From Thamnaconus septentrionalis (lineage: Eukaryota > Chordata > Actinopteri > Tetraodontiformes > Monacanthidae): 64,000 nucleotides of DNA. The notes under the pieces are model-generated. The model worked only from the letters and a program-made list of their open reading frames with translations, had not been told where the DNA came from and did not search any database. The stretch covers positions 25,756,705 to 25,820,704 of the forward strand of contig CM020504.1 in NCBI GenBank assembly GCA_009823395.1. The letters are read 5' to 3'. This document shows, piece after piece, positions 33,690-45,284 of the stretch; position 1 is the first letter of the stretch; each line of letters begins with the position of its first letter. Position numbers and translations under genes: made by a program.

Positions 33690-33950
33690 GATAATACACC
33701 AGCAGTCAACAGTTTGGACTCAGCCTGTGAATGGAATGTCTCTGACTATTGACACTGCAGTTTCTCACTCAAGGCATCTACACTACGTATGAACACGCAT
33801 GGAATTATGGAGGAAACAATAAAAAGTGTCCAATAACTCAAACACCTTTTATATTGAAATTCTTCTAAACAGCCTCCTTTCATAAAAAACATATTTAGAG
33901 TCATTGAACGTGTTTTTCTTTGCTGCATCATAACGTATGTCTTGCTCATA
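33690..33950 (+). mobile_element. Tc1/mariner-type terminus relic, copy 1
   Basis: ATACACCAGCAGTCAACAGT and TTTGGAC, then CTCACTCAAGGCATCTACAC and GCATGGAATTATGGAGGAAA. The same order recurs at 39705-39905. The CAGTCAAAAGTTTGGACAC-type start is a frequent end of fish Tc1-like relics. No transposase remains. Confidence 0.55.
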
Positions 33951-34869
33951 TATTTGAAGTACTAAAGACTTTCGACTGGTGCTGTGTCTCCAACTCTGAC
34001 GGCTGATAGAAAGTGAATTTGAGCTGAAGCTGGTAATGACATCTGAAATAAATTCCCCAGTCTGCTTTTATCACCAGGGCCACTTGGCTACTTGAAGATG
34101 GGAAAGTAGATGCGGATCAATTTGAATATGAAAAAAGTAGAAGTGACCTCATTGGAAACATGGTAGTAATGTTGTCTTATGAGCTCAATATACCCACTGG
34201 ATGAGTTGCTCTCTCTTTTCCACTGCGAAGGCGCTCGGAGACGTCTCTTGATGTGATCCGGGAAAAAAAAGTTCATTGATTGATTGATTGATTGATCCAT
34301 GAAACAAGCTGACTTCCTGTGGTCCGAGCAGAAAGAACGATTTACATCACACCTTTGTGACAGTGTGCTGCTCAGACACAAGACCTCAGGCCCAGTGGTC
34401 ATTACAGCTCCATCTATACCACCGCTCACATATTGAAGTCAATCAGATGTTCCGGGCTTGACCTCTGCTGGCCTGACCTTCACCCAGTTCTCTGACCACA
34501 AGCTTTAAATCAGCCGCTGGCCTCATTCAGCAGCCGTGGCTGAAGGTCCAGAAGAAAAGGGCAGCGCAGCCTTTGACAAGAGCGGACCACGGGCCGCCGA
34601 GAGAGAGGGCAGCACTAGCCAGGTCAAGCCAGGCCTCCTTTGTAGGAGCTGGAGCTAATGGCACAGCAAGCACTAAAACATACAAATGCTGCCATTGAGT
34701 GGGAGGAGCCTGAGAAGAGCCCAAAAACACACAATGGTGTGGAGCAGGCACAAAGCAACGCCTCCCTGATCAGGATGTAGACACAACGTGTCACCAATGA
34801 CATCTTCATTTAGGCCGACGTGATGTATGGACTGGGAGTCACATCCACTGAGTGACAGGCAGGCCGCAC
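33951..34869. other. Intergenic DNA without recognised features
   Basis: A short ATTG repeat at 34274-34297 only. Open frames here are short and unlike known proteins. Confidence 0.4.
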
Positions 34870-34870
34870 G

Positions 34871-34917
<47 letters not shown>
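34870..34917. repeat. (CA)n microsatellite
   Basis: Uninterrupted CA run of about 48 bp. Confidence 0.97.
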
Positions 34918-34920
<3 letters not shown>

Positions 34921-35639
34921 GTAAATGAAATGTTAGAAATAAGTGTGGAAGAATCAGTTCTTCTGAAAACTGCTGAAGGTTGGAGGTGAATTTGAATGGA
35001 AGTTGGAAGTGAGAGTTTCTGCAAGAAAAGAAAGAGCCGTATCAGATTCTTCCAGCATTATATATATATATATAAATGTACATATCTACTCTATATGAGT
35101 GTAATACAGCTTATTTTGACCATAAGTATCATCATGAGTGTCTCAGCGGGTTTACAAGGACAAGGAAGTAGTTGGAAGTTATTAAGGAGGAGGGCTGCTG
35201 GGAGTTTAGAAGTATGACTTCTTTGTTTTGTCTTATTTATTTTTATTTACTTTTGCATATTTGAAATAAACACCAGCAATCAATCAGTCAACAACAGTGC
35301 GATCAGTGAGTCTCAGTGGTTTCAGCAGCAAAGCTGCGACAGACCCACTTCTTGTCAGTGATGCTGTGGCTCCCTCACGCTGCCTGAAGCCTCCATGTGT
35401 GTTTCCCACAACATGCGTGTTGCATGACGAGCGCTGCATGAGCCCCGCGGTGGCCTTTGGCTGAACTCAGCCTCCCACTGCAGAACGTCTCCGCTAACAG
35501 AACTATCTGGCTTTTTGATTCTGTTCTTCAGTTTACCAGGACAACATTCCTCCTGTGGAGTCACTGCACTCCTCCTCTCTCTCCCTCCCTCCCTCCTTCT
35601 CGCTCTCCTTCCATCTGCTCCGTGATGGAGTGAGAGAGG

Positions 35640-36140
35640 AGCAAAGGTTGCCAGAGGCTGCAGTGTTTCCCTGTGCGGAGGCGCTGATGAGGAAGCCTCC
35701 TCTGACTCCTCTGACCTGCACAGCTCAGCTCACTGCAATCATCTGCCGGCCTCATATTGACTTTGTGATAATTGCTCTGTGGACTTAATAAGCTTAGCTT
35801 ACATGAGCGCCACTGATAAGTCTCCGAGCTTAACACCACCTCCACCCCGCCCCCGCCCCTCCCCCGCCCCTCCTGTCAATATGGAAGCCCACAGCAGACT
35901 GGCCCTATCAGATGCACAGAAGCCAGCCGGGCGCTCAGTGGGATTAAACAGCGATTGTGAAAAGACTGCGGAGGTTTAACTGCTGAGGCCTGAGGGGGAG
36001 CTTGAGGGAAAGCTGCGTCTGCTCCTCCAAGAAGTGGTGGAGAGCAGAGCAGAAGCAACTGAATGGATTATGACCTCCGCTGACTTCATCAATAACACTG
36101 ACTGGCAGTGACAGTGAGCTCTTCCCTCTGTGTTTGATCA
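35640..36140. promoter_or_regulatory. Candidate conserved non-coding element
   Basis: Unique sequence free of mobile-element text, including GTGATAATTGCTCTGTGG, ACTTAATAAGCTTAGCTTAC and GTGGGATTAAACAGCGATTG, with several TAAT/ATTA cores. A C-rich tract (35845-35872) divides it. No coding signature. Enhancer function for ptf1a, about 14 kb away, is a guess. Confidence 0.22.
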
Positions 36141-36182
36141 AGCAAGAGCTGCCTAGTTGGTTGTGATGCTACATAGAGGGAC

Positions 36183-36186
<4 letters not shown>

Positions 36187-36228
<42 letters not shown>

Positions 36229-36240
36229 AGAGAGAGAGGG
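36187..36240. repeat. (GA)n microsatellite
   Basis: About 40 bp of GA with a short degenerate continuation ending in GGGGGG. Polypurine tract, potential triplex former. Confidence 0.95.
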
Positions 36241-36286
36241 GGGGCACAGTGTCTGATGGTGAATCAAAGCTGGTGATTTTTGCCAT

Positions 36287-36396
36287 TTTATGACTGACTA
36301 TTAATATAATCTCTTCAAGGTCGTCTTGAGGGCCAGATTAAAAAGCTCCGTGGGCCGCATATTGGCCCCCGGGCCGTAGTTTGCCCCACCCCTGCT
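36287..36396 (-). mobile_element. hAT-like element, terminal fragment
   Basis: ATGACTGACTATTAATATAA through GGGCCGTAGTTTGCCCCACC is the left end of the family seen at 19820 and 48640, in the same inverted orientation. The rest of the element is missing. Confidence 0.65.
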
Positions 36397-36742
36397 GCAC
36401 GGCCCACCATGGAGCCAGCGAAGCCGTGTGGTGCGGCAGGTCCCAACCTTTTCCTCAGCGCTGCTGCTGCCCAGCGCTCATACATCACTGGTGACAGACA
36501 GGCAGTAATGGAGCAGATAAGACTGCAAACACTGCAAGCACTGCAAACACTGCACTCGCCACTCCACATGTGTTTGCTTCCACTTCCTCTTATTCTGTCC
36601 CCCTTTTTTCCTCCTGCTGGCTGTGTGTTTGAACGAGAGCAGACTTTGACCATTGACCGCTCGCCGAGACGTCAACAGGCCTCCTTCTCCTGATATTCCA
36701 CAGTGAGGCATTTTCATCTGCATTGGACCAGAAGCAGCCACT

Positions 36743-37195
36743 AGCTGTGTTTGCATCACCCCTAGAATTGAGCAAAACCTAAATATGGAAAAAAAAAAAA
36801 AAAAAACAAACAACAAAAACAAAAAACCTGGTGATGCAAACAGCTCAACTTGGAAAAAACCTCTCAAATATGGCTAAAAGGTTGACACGTCAATGGACGT
36901 GACGTACGGGGTCACGTGACCACTTCACTGACCAGTGAAAATGGCGTGAGGAGGAGGAGGAGGAGGTGCAATATATTTTACAAGTCATCAAAGAGAAAAA
37001 TAGAACAACCATTACGGACAGCAAACAACATGGAAATGCAGATTTAAGGCAAAATGTTTTGTCCCTCCATCCTCCTCAAGGTGGCGTTACGGCTCATGAT
37101 ATTCACACCAAACACCTGCAAATCGCAATTGTGCTTTGTCAAAATTTCAGGAATATCGCTTTAATTTTCCGAAAAACTGCAATGGAAGCGCAGCT
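36743..37195 (+). mobile_element. MITE with GTTTCCAT-type ends, best-preserved copy
   Basis: Left end AGCTGTGTTTGCATCACCCC and right end TGCAATGGAAGCGCAGCT form terminal inverted repeats of about 14 bp with mismatches. The 453-bp interior contains an A-rich tract (36789-36830), GGTCACGTGACCA, a GGA run and CACCTGCAAATCGCAATTG. No open frame, so it must have been moved in trans. Confidence 0.75.
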
Positions 37196-37980
37196 ACAGA
37201 GAAGCCTCATTTATTCGCCTGTTTGGATTTCAACTGGTTTAATGTGACTTTGGAAACATCCTGCCACATCATGGTCATCATCTGAATTACATTTGAAAGC
37301 TCCTGCTTGACGGCTGCCGTGGAACGCCGTCTTTTCTTGCTCCTTTTTGCTGCTCCACCGCAGTCAATGTGACGTCCTGTCGTCTTGTGTTTCTCTCAGT
37401 GGATGTCGATGTGCTCCTCCATGTCGGCCACTCACTCAAATGTAAAGCTTCGGTTTTTTTCTTAATGCAATTGCAAAATGTTGCGTCCATAAAGCCGCAA
37501 AGTCAAACAAAAGCGTGGCCAAGAAAGATTTCAAGGCTCCATAGTCAATTCTTTATTTATAAACTTACATAAATACATTGATTCAGCATTGCCGGTGCAC
37601 ATTGCACCATTTGGGCCTTGAACATTTCTCATTTTTACATGAAAGAGACACACAAAAAAAATATACTGGAGATAATTTAGACACTGAAACTCAAGAATCC
37701 AGTTTGGTTCAGAACTTCATCCTCCGCCTCCTTCACTGTAACTTCCACCGCCCATCAGTCTGTTGCACATGCGGCGCTTTTTCAGTTTGGATGTCCCAAA
37801 AAAAAAAAATCAGCGTATGAGGCCCAACAACCAATTAGCGTGCTCATCAGTTCTGCCCATAATGATGCACTTTTGGTCAAACTTCAAAGCCACGCTTTGC
37901 TGCCTGCCGCTGCCCAGATGTTTTCCCATCCATGTTTCAGCTTCCAAAGAGGATCTGTGTTTGAATAGAGAGCGAGCGAG

Positions 37981-37981
<1 letters not shown>

Positions 37982-38020
<39 letters not shown>
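37982..38020. repeat. (GA)n microsatellite
   Basis: Uninterrupted GA run flanked by GCGAGAGCGAGAG on both sides. Confidence 0.97.
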
Positions 38021-38026
<6 letters not shown>

Positions 38027-38089
38027 TTGTTAGCAGGACGTACAAGCGTGATAAATTTCTGCTCGCCTTTTCTCCCTGAATACGTCTGG

Positions 38090-38840
38090 GCCCATATGCT
38101 GGCCTACAAAGCGATTTGAAAGCGGTGTTTAAAAGCCAGGCCGAGCACATTAAAGCCTGTAACAATCTGTGTTCATGGTAAGTTATCACTCTCAATTAAT
38201 CACCTTCCACAATGGGATTTCTGATGTGTTCAAGCCCCCTGAAAGCTGCAGGTCAGGCCGAGGGCAGACTGACTCTCAGCGCCCTCTATTCTCCGTCGCC
38301 TCCGCTCCTCTTTCACTCTCTATCACTCTCTCAGCCGCTGCCAGCCGCACATTTTTCTTATTGCTGCAGCTTTATGAAAGGATGACGAAGTGAAGCATCG
38401 CACACTAAAACAAACACGGGCAGACAATCCTGTGAGGGATTGTGCACCCATGAGTGGCTGCCGGAGGCTGAGAGCCTGCATGCCTGATTAAAGCCCCTCC
38501 CTGCTCATTTCACTGCGCCTCTGCAAGCCAATTCAATGCTATGGCATTGTTGAGACTCTCCCCATTCCTGCACTGCTCAATGGCTTCAACCAGGGCTTTA
38601 GATTCAGTTACACGCTTTTGGTTAAAAGTGTCCCCCTCCCACTGCTTTAGACTCCATGGTTCCCTTGGCTGACCTGTTTAGACGCTGCCGTGGAAATGTC
38701 ATGTCGCCCCTCCCAGGGGCCGGTCCCAACATTGACTTTGATAAGTCACTAAAAATGATTTGGAACGGGATTAAAGCCACTCGGCTTTCTGGCTCAGCCA
38801 CGGCACCGTTTGGATTGGAAATAACGCCGTTGCTTCTGCC
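38090..38840. promoter_or_regulatory. Candidate conserved non-coding block
   Basis: About 750 bp without repeats or convincing frames, of even composition: AAGCGATTTGAAAGCGGTGT, TCAATTAATCACCTTCCACA, GCCTGATTAAAGCCCCTCCC, TAGACGCTGCCGTGGAAATG and GAAATAACGCCGTTGCTTCT. Several TAAT/ATTA cores and a CACCTT-type E-box-like site are present. Of the non-coding stretches in this window it has the clearest enhancer-like look; conservation is untested. Confidence 0.33.
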
Positions 38841-39704
38841 AGAGAACTTAGACATTTTTTTTTTTTTACAAGAATTATGCTTAGTTATATTAACACGTTC
38901 TTTGAGCAAAGATTGTTAAAAAAAAAAAAAAAAAAAGACAGACTTTTTTAAGGCAAGCCAGTTAACATTAAAAGCAGCAAAGCAGCAATAAAATAAAATA
39001 CAAGTAAAGAAAATGGGAGAGAAAAAAGGCAAGAGAATATCGTCCAGCACTGGCAGTTTGAGCAGAAGTCACAACGTCAGGAAGTTTCTTCCACATGACT
39101 GATGACCGTCGTCTCTTCATCACACTGAATGCATTCAAATTGAAGGATTTGGTCGACAAACTCATATGAAAGAGGACGACGGCCGCAAGAAGAAACAAAA
39201 TATGACAGGAAGGAGATTTTTTTTTTTTTTTACTTTACATTTTGAGTTTTAAGTTGAAATTTTGTGAATAAAAAGTCAAAGTAAGAGGAAAGTTCTCCAT
39301 GAGGCTTTTGCACAGAGCCGGGTCCACTTTATTCACCACATTTGGATTTTTAACATTTTTAACGTTTTTCACTTTAATCTCAAAATTTCTACTTTATTCT
39401 CAAAATGGAAACTTCAAAAAAAAAAAAAAATCTTCATTTTTTCTCTTCTTTGGCCCCAATTCTAAAGCCATTCAAATCATTCTCGTAGCAAACCAGCATC
39501 AGTTACCACAAGGCATCTAAAAGTTTTTAAAATAAGTGTAAATAAACACAATCCCAGGGAAACATCAGGATCAGGATCATCAGCAGTGAGTCTGTGGGGA
39601 GGGCCAGGGAGGTTCTAACATGTGCACCAACATGGGTTTAGAAAGACAGAAGATGGACATTGACAGCAATTTATAAGGGACAACAGTTGTCCGTGGAGTT
39701 TATA
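38841..39704. other. AT-rich intergenic DNA with poly(A)/poly(T) tracts
   Basis: Holds homopolymer runs at about 38857, 38919, 39220 and 39417 and short mirrored AT text. No gene is recognised. Confidence 0.5.
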
Positions 39705-39905
39705 ATATACACTAGCAGCCAATAGTTTGGCCACATGCTTCTGATTTAATGCTTTTCATTCATTTTCATGACTGTTGACATTGTAGATTGTCACTCAAGG
39801 CATCAAAACTATGAACGAACGCATATGGAATACGTGTGAAACAAAAAGTGCATATCTTGGTCGTACATTTGATGTCTTCAGTTGTGTATCTACAGTGTAG
39901 AACGC
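39705..39905 (+). mobile_element. Tc1/mariner-type terminus relic, copy 2
   Basis: ATACACTAGCAGCCAATAGT and TTGGCCACATGC, then GTCACTCAAGGCATCAAAAC and ACGCATATGGAATACG, parallel to 33690-33950. Non-coding. Confidence 0.55.
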
Positions 39906-40829
39906 AGTCGAGATGAAGCAGCAGCAGGTGAGTCCACACTGCTGACTGCTGGTGTGTGTGTGGCTCAGGAAGCACAGGGTGACTGCAGGCTGTCTCAGGA
40001 CAAGCAGCAGAAAGCACGCGGAGGCTGAGCTCAGTTCAGTCCCCTGGTGCGCTGCAGTAGGACAAGCTGAAAATCAATTAGCACTTCTCTTCAGATGGCT
40101 GTCAATTAGGCTCCACATTCTACTGCAGGCTGCCTTACGCACAGCTAATAGTCCAGTAACATCTCTTTTATATGACACTTATTGGAGCCATGCTCCTGTC
40201 ACACACACCATGCAGTCAGACTGACAAGTCCTCCACTGATGATGCGTCCAGCCGGAGTCGCTGGGCGCTAAAGCACAACGCTTCTATCCCTTGCTGCTGC
40301 TTGGTTGGTAGTTTAATCTCGCCGGTGTTTATCTGGATGTAGTTTCACGTCTATGTTTAGGCAGCACTTGTCCTGATACACAGTGTATATCATATATATC
40401 CAGAATAACATGGTAAGAAGTTGCTTGCTTTACACTTTGTTAGTGCAACAACAGTTCAGTTCTGATGGATGAAATTCATTTGCCAGTAATGGAAAGAAAA
40501 GCTTTCATTTATACAAGAAATGATGTCAAATCAATATTTCAGAAATTGTATCCTCAGCATTGCAGACCAGGGACCAATCAGGATGTAGAACCCAGACTGA
40601 AAACAATTTACCATATTAGGAGGATTTGGGTCATTTATTGCGACTGTGTAAACTACACGGTAGCTCACTGGAGCAGAGCAAGCCGAGGTCTCCAATCATG
40701 GTGTTGAAGATTCAGCTGCCAAAACTACCACCGTCATTTAAAGACACTTTTTCATTCTTTTCATGATCAACATGTTGTTGCCATACATTTTAACACATTT
40801 GGGACTCAATAACAGCTTACTTTCAGATT
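39906..40829. other. Intergenic DNA without a supported gene
   Basis: Unique-looking sequence. The segment 40080-40225 (ATTAGGCTCCACATTCTACT, TTACGCACAGCTAATAG) could be a small non-coding element. The 80-codon open frame at 40465-40707 has no recognisable similarity. Confidence 0.35.
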
Positions 40830-41475
40830 TTCAGAGTCCACTCTGATTTAATTCACCTCATATGACCCTCAATATGACCCTACAGCTGGAGAATCCACAG
40901 AGAATCACACTCACTCATCACATCATCTTCATACAGGAACCCAGTGGAGCACAACTGATAGCAGCCCCTGATGCTGTCAACACTGACAGTAAAGATTCCT
41001 CAACACAGTTTGAATGAGTCCAGCAACACTGAACTCTGACAGCTTCAACTCTGCTCCAATAAACTCAACATTGTCACCGATTCTTATGAGAGCAACCAGA
41101 CGATAATGCCACAAACTATTGAACTATTAAAGTTAGTAATCAATTGAACATGTTGAGATCACATCTATCGGTGGTGCGTTCACTGACGGTGGTGCGTTCA
41201 CTGACAGCCAACAGCAGCCTGCAGTGTTGCTGCTGAAGGCCTCAGGCAGATTTCATGGCACCTGGCAACACCAGCCTGCTGGAATCTGATTGGATAAAAA
41301 CTCTACCAGTAATATGAAAGCAGCGCCACCAACTGGATGCTATATAATGTGAGAAGAACAGACTATGGAGAATAATTTTATGATCATATTCAGGTGAAAA
41401 TGTACTTTTCTGTAGTATGGTGAGGCCAGGAGAGTAGAACTGGCTGGCGCTGACGGCGCCCCCCACTGGTGTGTC
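40830..41475 (+). mobile_element. Three-copy dispersed element, copy 3
   Basis: Direct repeat of 31620-31960 joined to 32170-32475, so it is an internally deleted version. Contains a local duplication of GGTGGTGCGTTCACTGAC at 41170-41200. Confidence 0.7.
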
Positions 41476-41795
41476 ATTGGGCTTTTTTGCCCACACGGCC
41501 GAGTCTCCATGGAGACTGACTTACGGTATATTTCACAGCCTGCTGAAGCGACTCAGGAGGGTTTCCTCTTCACGTCCGCCACCTCTTTCACAGCCATACT
41601 CTATGTGTCTGCAAGAACAACGCATATAGTGTTGGTGCCGAGGCTCGCTGTAAAAACTAATTGGCCCCATTGGAAAGTGTATAAAAAGCGGTGGCTGGTA
41701 GTGAGAGGGCTTCCTGCCGAGCTCCAGCACTCCTGGGTTAATCACAGTCCCTCACAGGCCTGGAAGACTTCCAGTCAGAGCTGAGTGCACTGGTT

Positions 41796-41930
41796 GGCCA
41801 CCAGCACCAGCACCAGCACCAGCACCAGCACCAGCACCAGCACCAGCAGCTGCACCAGCACCAGTACCAGTACCAGCACCAGCAGCTGCACCAGTACCAG
41901 TACCAGCACCAGCACCAGCACCAGCCACTC
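41796..41930. repeat. CAGCAC/CAGTAC hexamer repeat
   Basis: About 22 hexamer units with CAGCAGCTGCAC and CAGTAC variants. The Cys/Trp/Tyr frame on the minus strand is an artefact. Confidence 0.95.
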
Positions 41931-41997
41931 ATCACTGCTGCTTTAAATCACAGCAGAGCAGAGCAGAGCAGAGTGGGCTTCACTGGGGGGGAGGTCA

Positions 41998-42080
41998 GAT
42001 AGATATACAGATAGATAGACGGACAGACAGACTGACAGACAGACAGACAGATAGATGTACTTTATTAATGCCAAACTGAT
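41998..42080 (-). mobile_element. Retroposon 3' tail with GATA/GACA array
   Basis: In reverse complement, TTGGCATTAATAAAGTACAT runs into a TCTG/TCTA array (42000-42055). This is again a retroposon tail that turned into a microsatellite. Confidence 0.55.
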
Positions 42081-42429
42081 GGATGCTCTCCAGAGCTCCA
42101 GAGCTCCAGAGGGTTTTTGTGCTTGAATTAAAATCATCAGGATGTAAAAATCTCTGCTGAAATATTTTCCTCCCTCTGTGATTTTATCTTCTACTCTAAA
42201 TCTGTCCCTCAGTTCCGGACACACACCTGCACTTTATGCCTGAGAAGGTGTTTGGAGGTGCTCTGGAATCGAATGATCCGCTGAACTTTATGCTTGGATC
42301 ATATTTTTTCTCCTGCTAACTAAAAAATCGAATTAGATTTAAAAAAAAAAAAAAAAAAAACACTTTGCAGTTCCCCCCAAAAAGTTTCATGAGAGATTAA
42401 CAACATCCACGCCGAAACCACCACTTGCA

Positions 42430-42690
42430 CTACGGTCTCCACATTATGAGCCAAAATAATAGTAATAATAATGAGCTGCGACCGCTGCGGCCATAAAGTG
42501 CGTATTTTCCTTGACGACGGCCTTTTGTTTTTGATTGATTTGACGTGCGCATAATGCTGACTTCTCTCCGTCCCATCGCGCTGACTCAAACGGCCTTTTT
42601 GTGCCACTCGACTCGCTCGCACACACACAGCTGCGTTTGTCTTGCAAATACATCCCCGCTGCGCCGCGTTCATACCAGGGCGGGGGGGGG
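42430..42690. promoter_or_regulatory. CpG-containing candidate regulatory element
   Basis: Unique sequence with raised CpG content, including CGGCCATAAAGTGCGTATTT, TGACGACGGCCTTTTG, ATTTGACGTGCGCATAATGC and ATCGCGCTGACTCAAACGGC. It opens the 4-kb CpG-rich tract downstream of ptf1a. Function inferred from composition and place only. Confidence 0.27.
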
Positions 42691-42717
42691 GTCGGACGGC
42701 AGTGAAGTTCAAGCCGG

Positions 42718-42856
42718 AGGAGCAGCAGCGGAGGAGGAGGAGGAGGAGGAGGAGGAGAGGAGGAGGAGAGGAAGGAGGAAGAGGAAGGAGGAGGAGGAGG
42801 AGGAGGAGATGAAGGAGGAGGAGGAAGAGGAGGAGGAGGAGGAAGAGGAGCGGCCG
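42718..42856. repeat. (GGA)n polypurine tract
   Basis: About 130 bases of the plus strand are nearly all purine, in GGA/GAA units, ending at GCGGCCGCCG. Long open frames on both strands (Glu/Arg-rich or Ser/Pro-rich) are products of this tract. It could form triplex DNA or stall polymerases. Confidence 0.95.
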
Positions 42857-43445
42857 CCGCTGCTGCTGCTGCTGGTGAAAAATGATGCATGCTTCTGCAC
42901 CTCCGCAACCTGGCAACTGGGCATGGCCTGGTGTTGGGGGTGGGGGTCGGGAGGGGGGGGGGGTGCATACGTTATGAAAAAAAAAAAAAAAAAAAATCTT
43001 TCTCCTCCTTTCGTCGGAGCTGTGAGGAGAGAAACAAAGGAGCGGCGGTGTGAGCGTATTGAGGGCCCGCTTGCGCGCGACGGGGATCAGCGGGCCGCAG
43101 GAAGGAGATGGATGGATGGAGACGCGCACGTACAAAACGGCCGTGACGGAGATTTGCATATTTGTAATTTATCACTTTTTTGTTGAGTTGTTCAAGGAGG
43201 TTTTTTTTTTTTTTTTTTTTTTTTGTGAAGGAAAACTTCAAAAAACAAAAAACAAACCAAAAAAAACCCCGAAACTTTCTGCGGTTTCTGAGTCCAAAGT
43301 GAGACATTCGAACCGCAACCGAACCAAGTTTTGACTCCAGGAAAAAGTCACAGAACAGTTTTACTATTCATCATATTCATATCGGGGGGCGCTTGGTTTT
43401 GTTTTGTCGCTGAAATCTGCTCCGTCTGCTTCATTTCCATATCTT

Positions 43446-43515
43446 TTCAATAAGTGTGTGAGGGGGGTGAGGGGGGGGGGGGGTGGGGGGGTGGGGGTGG
43501 GGGCGGGGGGTCTTC
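43446..43515 (+). repeat. Poly(G)-rich tract
   Basis: Runs of G interrupted by single T, A or C residues, ending GGGGGCGGGGGGTC. A dense G-quadruplex candidate on the plus strand, 6 kb downstream of ptf1a. Confidence 0.9.
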
Positions 43516-44929
43516 CTGGGTGAATAGACTGTAATATTTCATGACGGGGGCACGCAAAAGCTGCTCACAATGCCTCTCATATCCACCCTGCATTCACGGA
43601 TCATAGCGAGGCGTCTTTACGGCTAATTCACTCAAAGGCCGCGCCGCTCGGCCTCTGGCGCACCGCGGGTCACCGTGCCGTGTTCCGACCACCAGGGGGT
43701 TTCTGGGCCCAGAGGTCCGTGGCCCCCAAGAACCCCCCCCCCCCAGAAAAAAATACCCCCCCGATCCCCGATCTCCGTGCGTGCCTGCGTGCATGTGGCT
43801 GCGCCTCTTTCCAACTCTTTCAAGTGGCGGCGATCGCTGCGCTTTAGAGGTGAAAGGAAATTAAAGGGGGGGGAAAAAATGACACGCGGAGAAATCAGTT
43901 TTAAAAATTCTCGTCATATCTTTTGAGGGATTTTAGGATTATAACAGCAACCACTTCAAGTTTAGAAGAAATGAATTGATCAATAAATTAATGAATTGAA
44001 GTAAATTTTTGAACGAAATGACGTTGCTTCTGTTTTTTAATCAATGACCATCAAATCAGCTCCGTTTAGTTCAGTTCAGTTTTTTTTTTTTTTTTTTTTT
44101 TCAACTAGTGACAAAAAAAGAACAATTCAATCGTAAAAATATCAAAAATAATAAAATAATAATAAAAAACCCTGAATGAAAGGCCGCAAGAAGATCCATC
44201 GGTTCCAGTGTCAGATTGACTAAAGTTGACTTCGACTTCATCAACTCTCGGAGACTCTTTATGAGGCTCTGTAGGACATGTTGGCTCCATTATTTGTGAA
44301 CACAGTCCACCGGTGCTGCTCTCAGGCGGGCGGGGAGGCGCCGGGGCCTCTGACACCGCCCCGCTGTGCGTAAAAGGCGAAAGTTGGAAAAAGCAGCGGC
44401 TTTTACGCACGGATGCACTTGACGAAAAATCAGACTGGAAACAGTGTTGCGTTTATTTTCATGAGAGCCGAGCGCTTGTTTGTTTTTACTGTTTGTAGAC
44501 GTTCGTCTCCACCAAGTTTGTTGGTTAAAATTTTCATGAAGTTTCAGATTAATCCAACATTTCTGACGCGGGAGCTGAACGTCAAAGAACAACTAGAAGA
44601 GAAGAGCACGTGACCGGGAGGATGTGAGGAACGTGTGAATATTTTTTTTTTTAGAAGTGATGTTCTTGAAGCATCATAAATGAGTTGAAAGTAGCTCAGC
44701 TGATTTACTGTTCCGGTGGGGGGGGTGGCCGCCGTGCGCCACTGGAGCGCTGGAGCACTGGATGAGATCCAGAGCGACGCGTCTCTTCTCTCTGCACCAA
44801 ACACACCACTTGTTGCTTCGCTCCGTGTAACACCTTTGTCCTGGGGTGGGTGGGTGGGTGGGCGGGTTTGGGGGGAGGGGACGGACGGTCGGGGGGCCGG
44901 GGGGGGATGGGGAAACAGCTCGTGCGCGC

Positions 44930-45130
44930 GGGGCCACTTGTTGATAGCGCCGGGCGGCGCACAAACTTGGGCGCTATTGAGAAGTTAAATATCCCGGCAA
45001 GAACACAAGTTAGTGTCTCAAGAGGCTCGCGGGGCGGGACAAAGGAGCGGCGCCTTGGCACCATATGCTTAATGGCGCACAGCCGCGCGAGCCTTTATTA
45101 AAGTGGCCCTTTAAAAAGAAAAAAAGTTGG
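44930..45130. promoter_or_regulatory. CpG-rich candidate regulatory element
   Basis: Unique, CpG-dense sequence with ordered motifs: TTGATAGCGCCGGGCGGCGC, GAAGTTAAATATCCCGGCAA, TGGCACCATATGCTTAATGG, CCTTTATTAAAGTGGCCC. It contains a CATATG E-box and TTAAT core. Surrounding DNA is low-complexity, so this island stands out. About 4.4 kb downstream of the ptf1a stop. Confidence 0.3.
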
Positions 45131-45204
45131 AAAGGCTCCTTTATTTGAGTTAGATGGAGCACTTTGCGCACAAAAACGAGACGCGCGCATCGCCATTGAC
45201 TCGC

Positions 45205-45221
45205 CTCCTCCCTCCCTCCCT

Positions 45222-45275
<54 letters not shown>

Positions 45276-45281
45276 CTTTCA
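45205..45281. repeat. (CCCT)n to (CT)n polypyrimidine tract
   Basis: CCCT units pass into about 40 bp of CT and end in TTTC units. Confidence 0.95.
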
Positions 45282-45284
45282 GTG

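Noticed and set aside
42320..43159. 279-codon minus-strand frame with poly-Ser, poly-Leu and poly-Phe
   Set aside because: Runs through a GGA polypurine tract and poly(A); no splice sites, conserved domain or start context.
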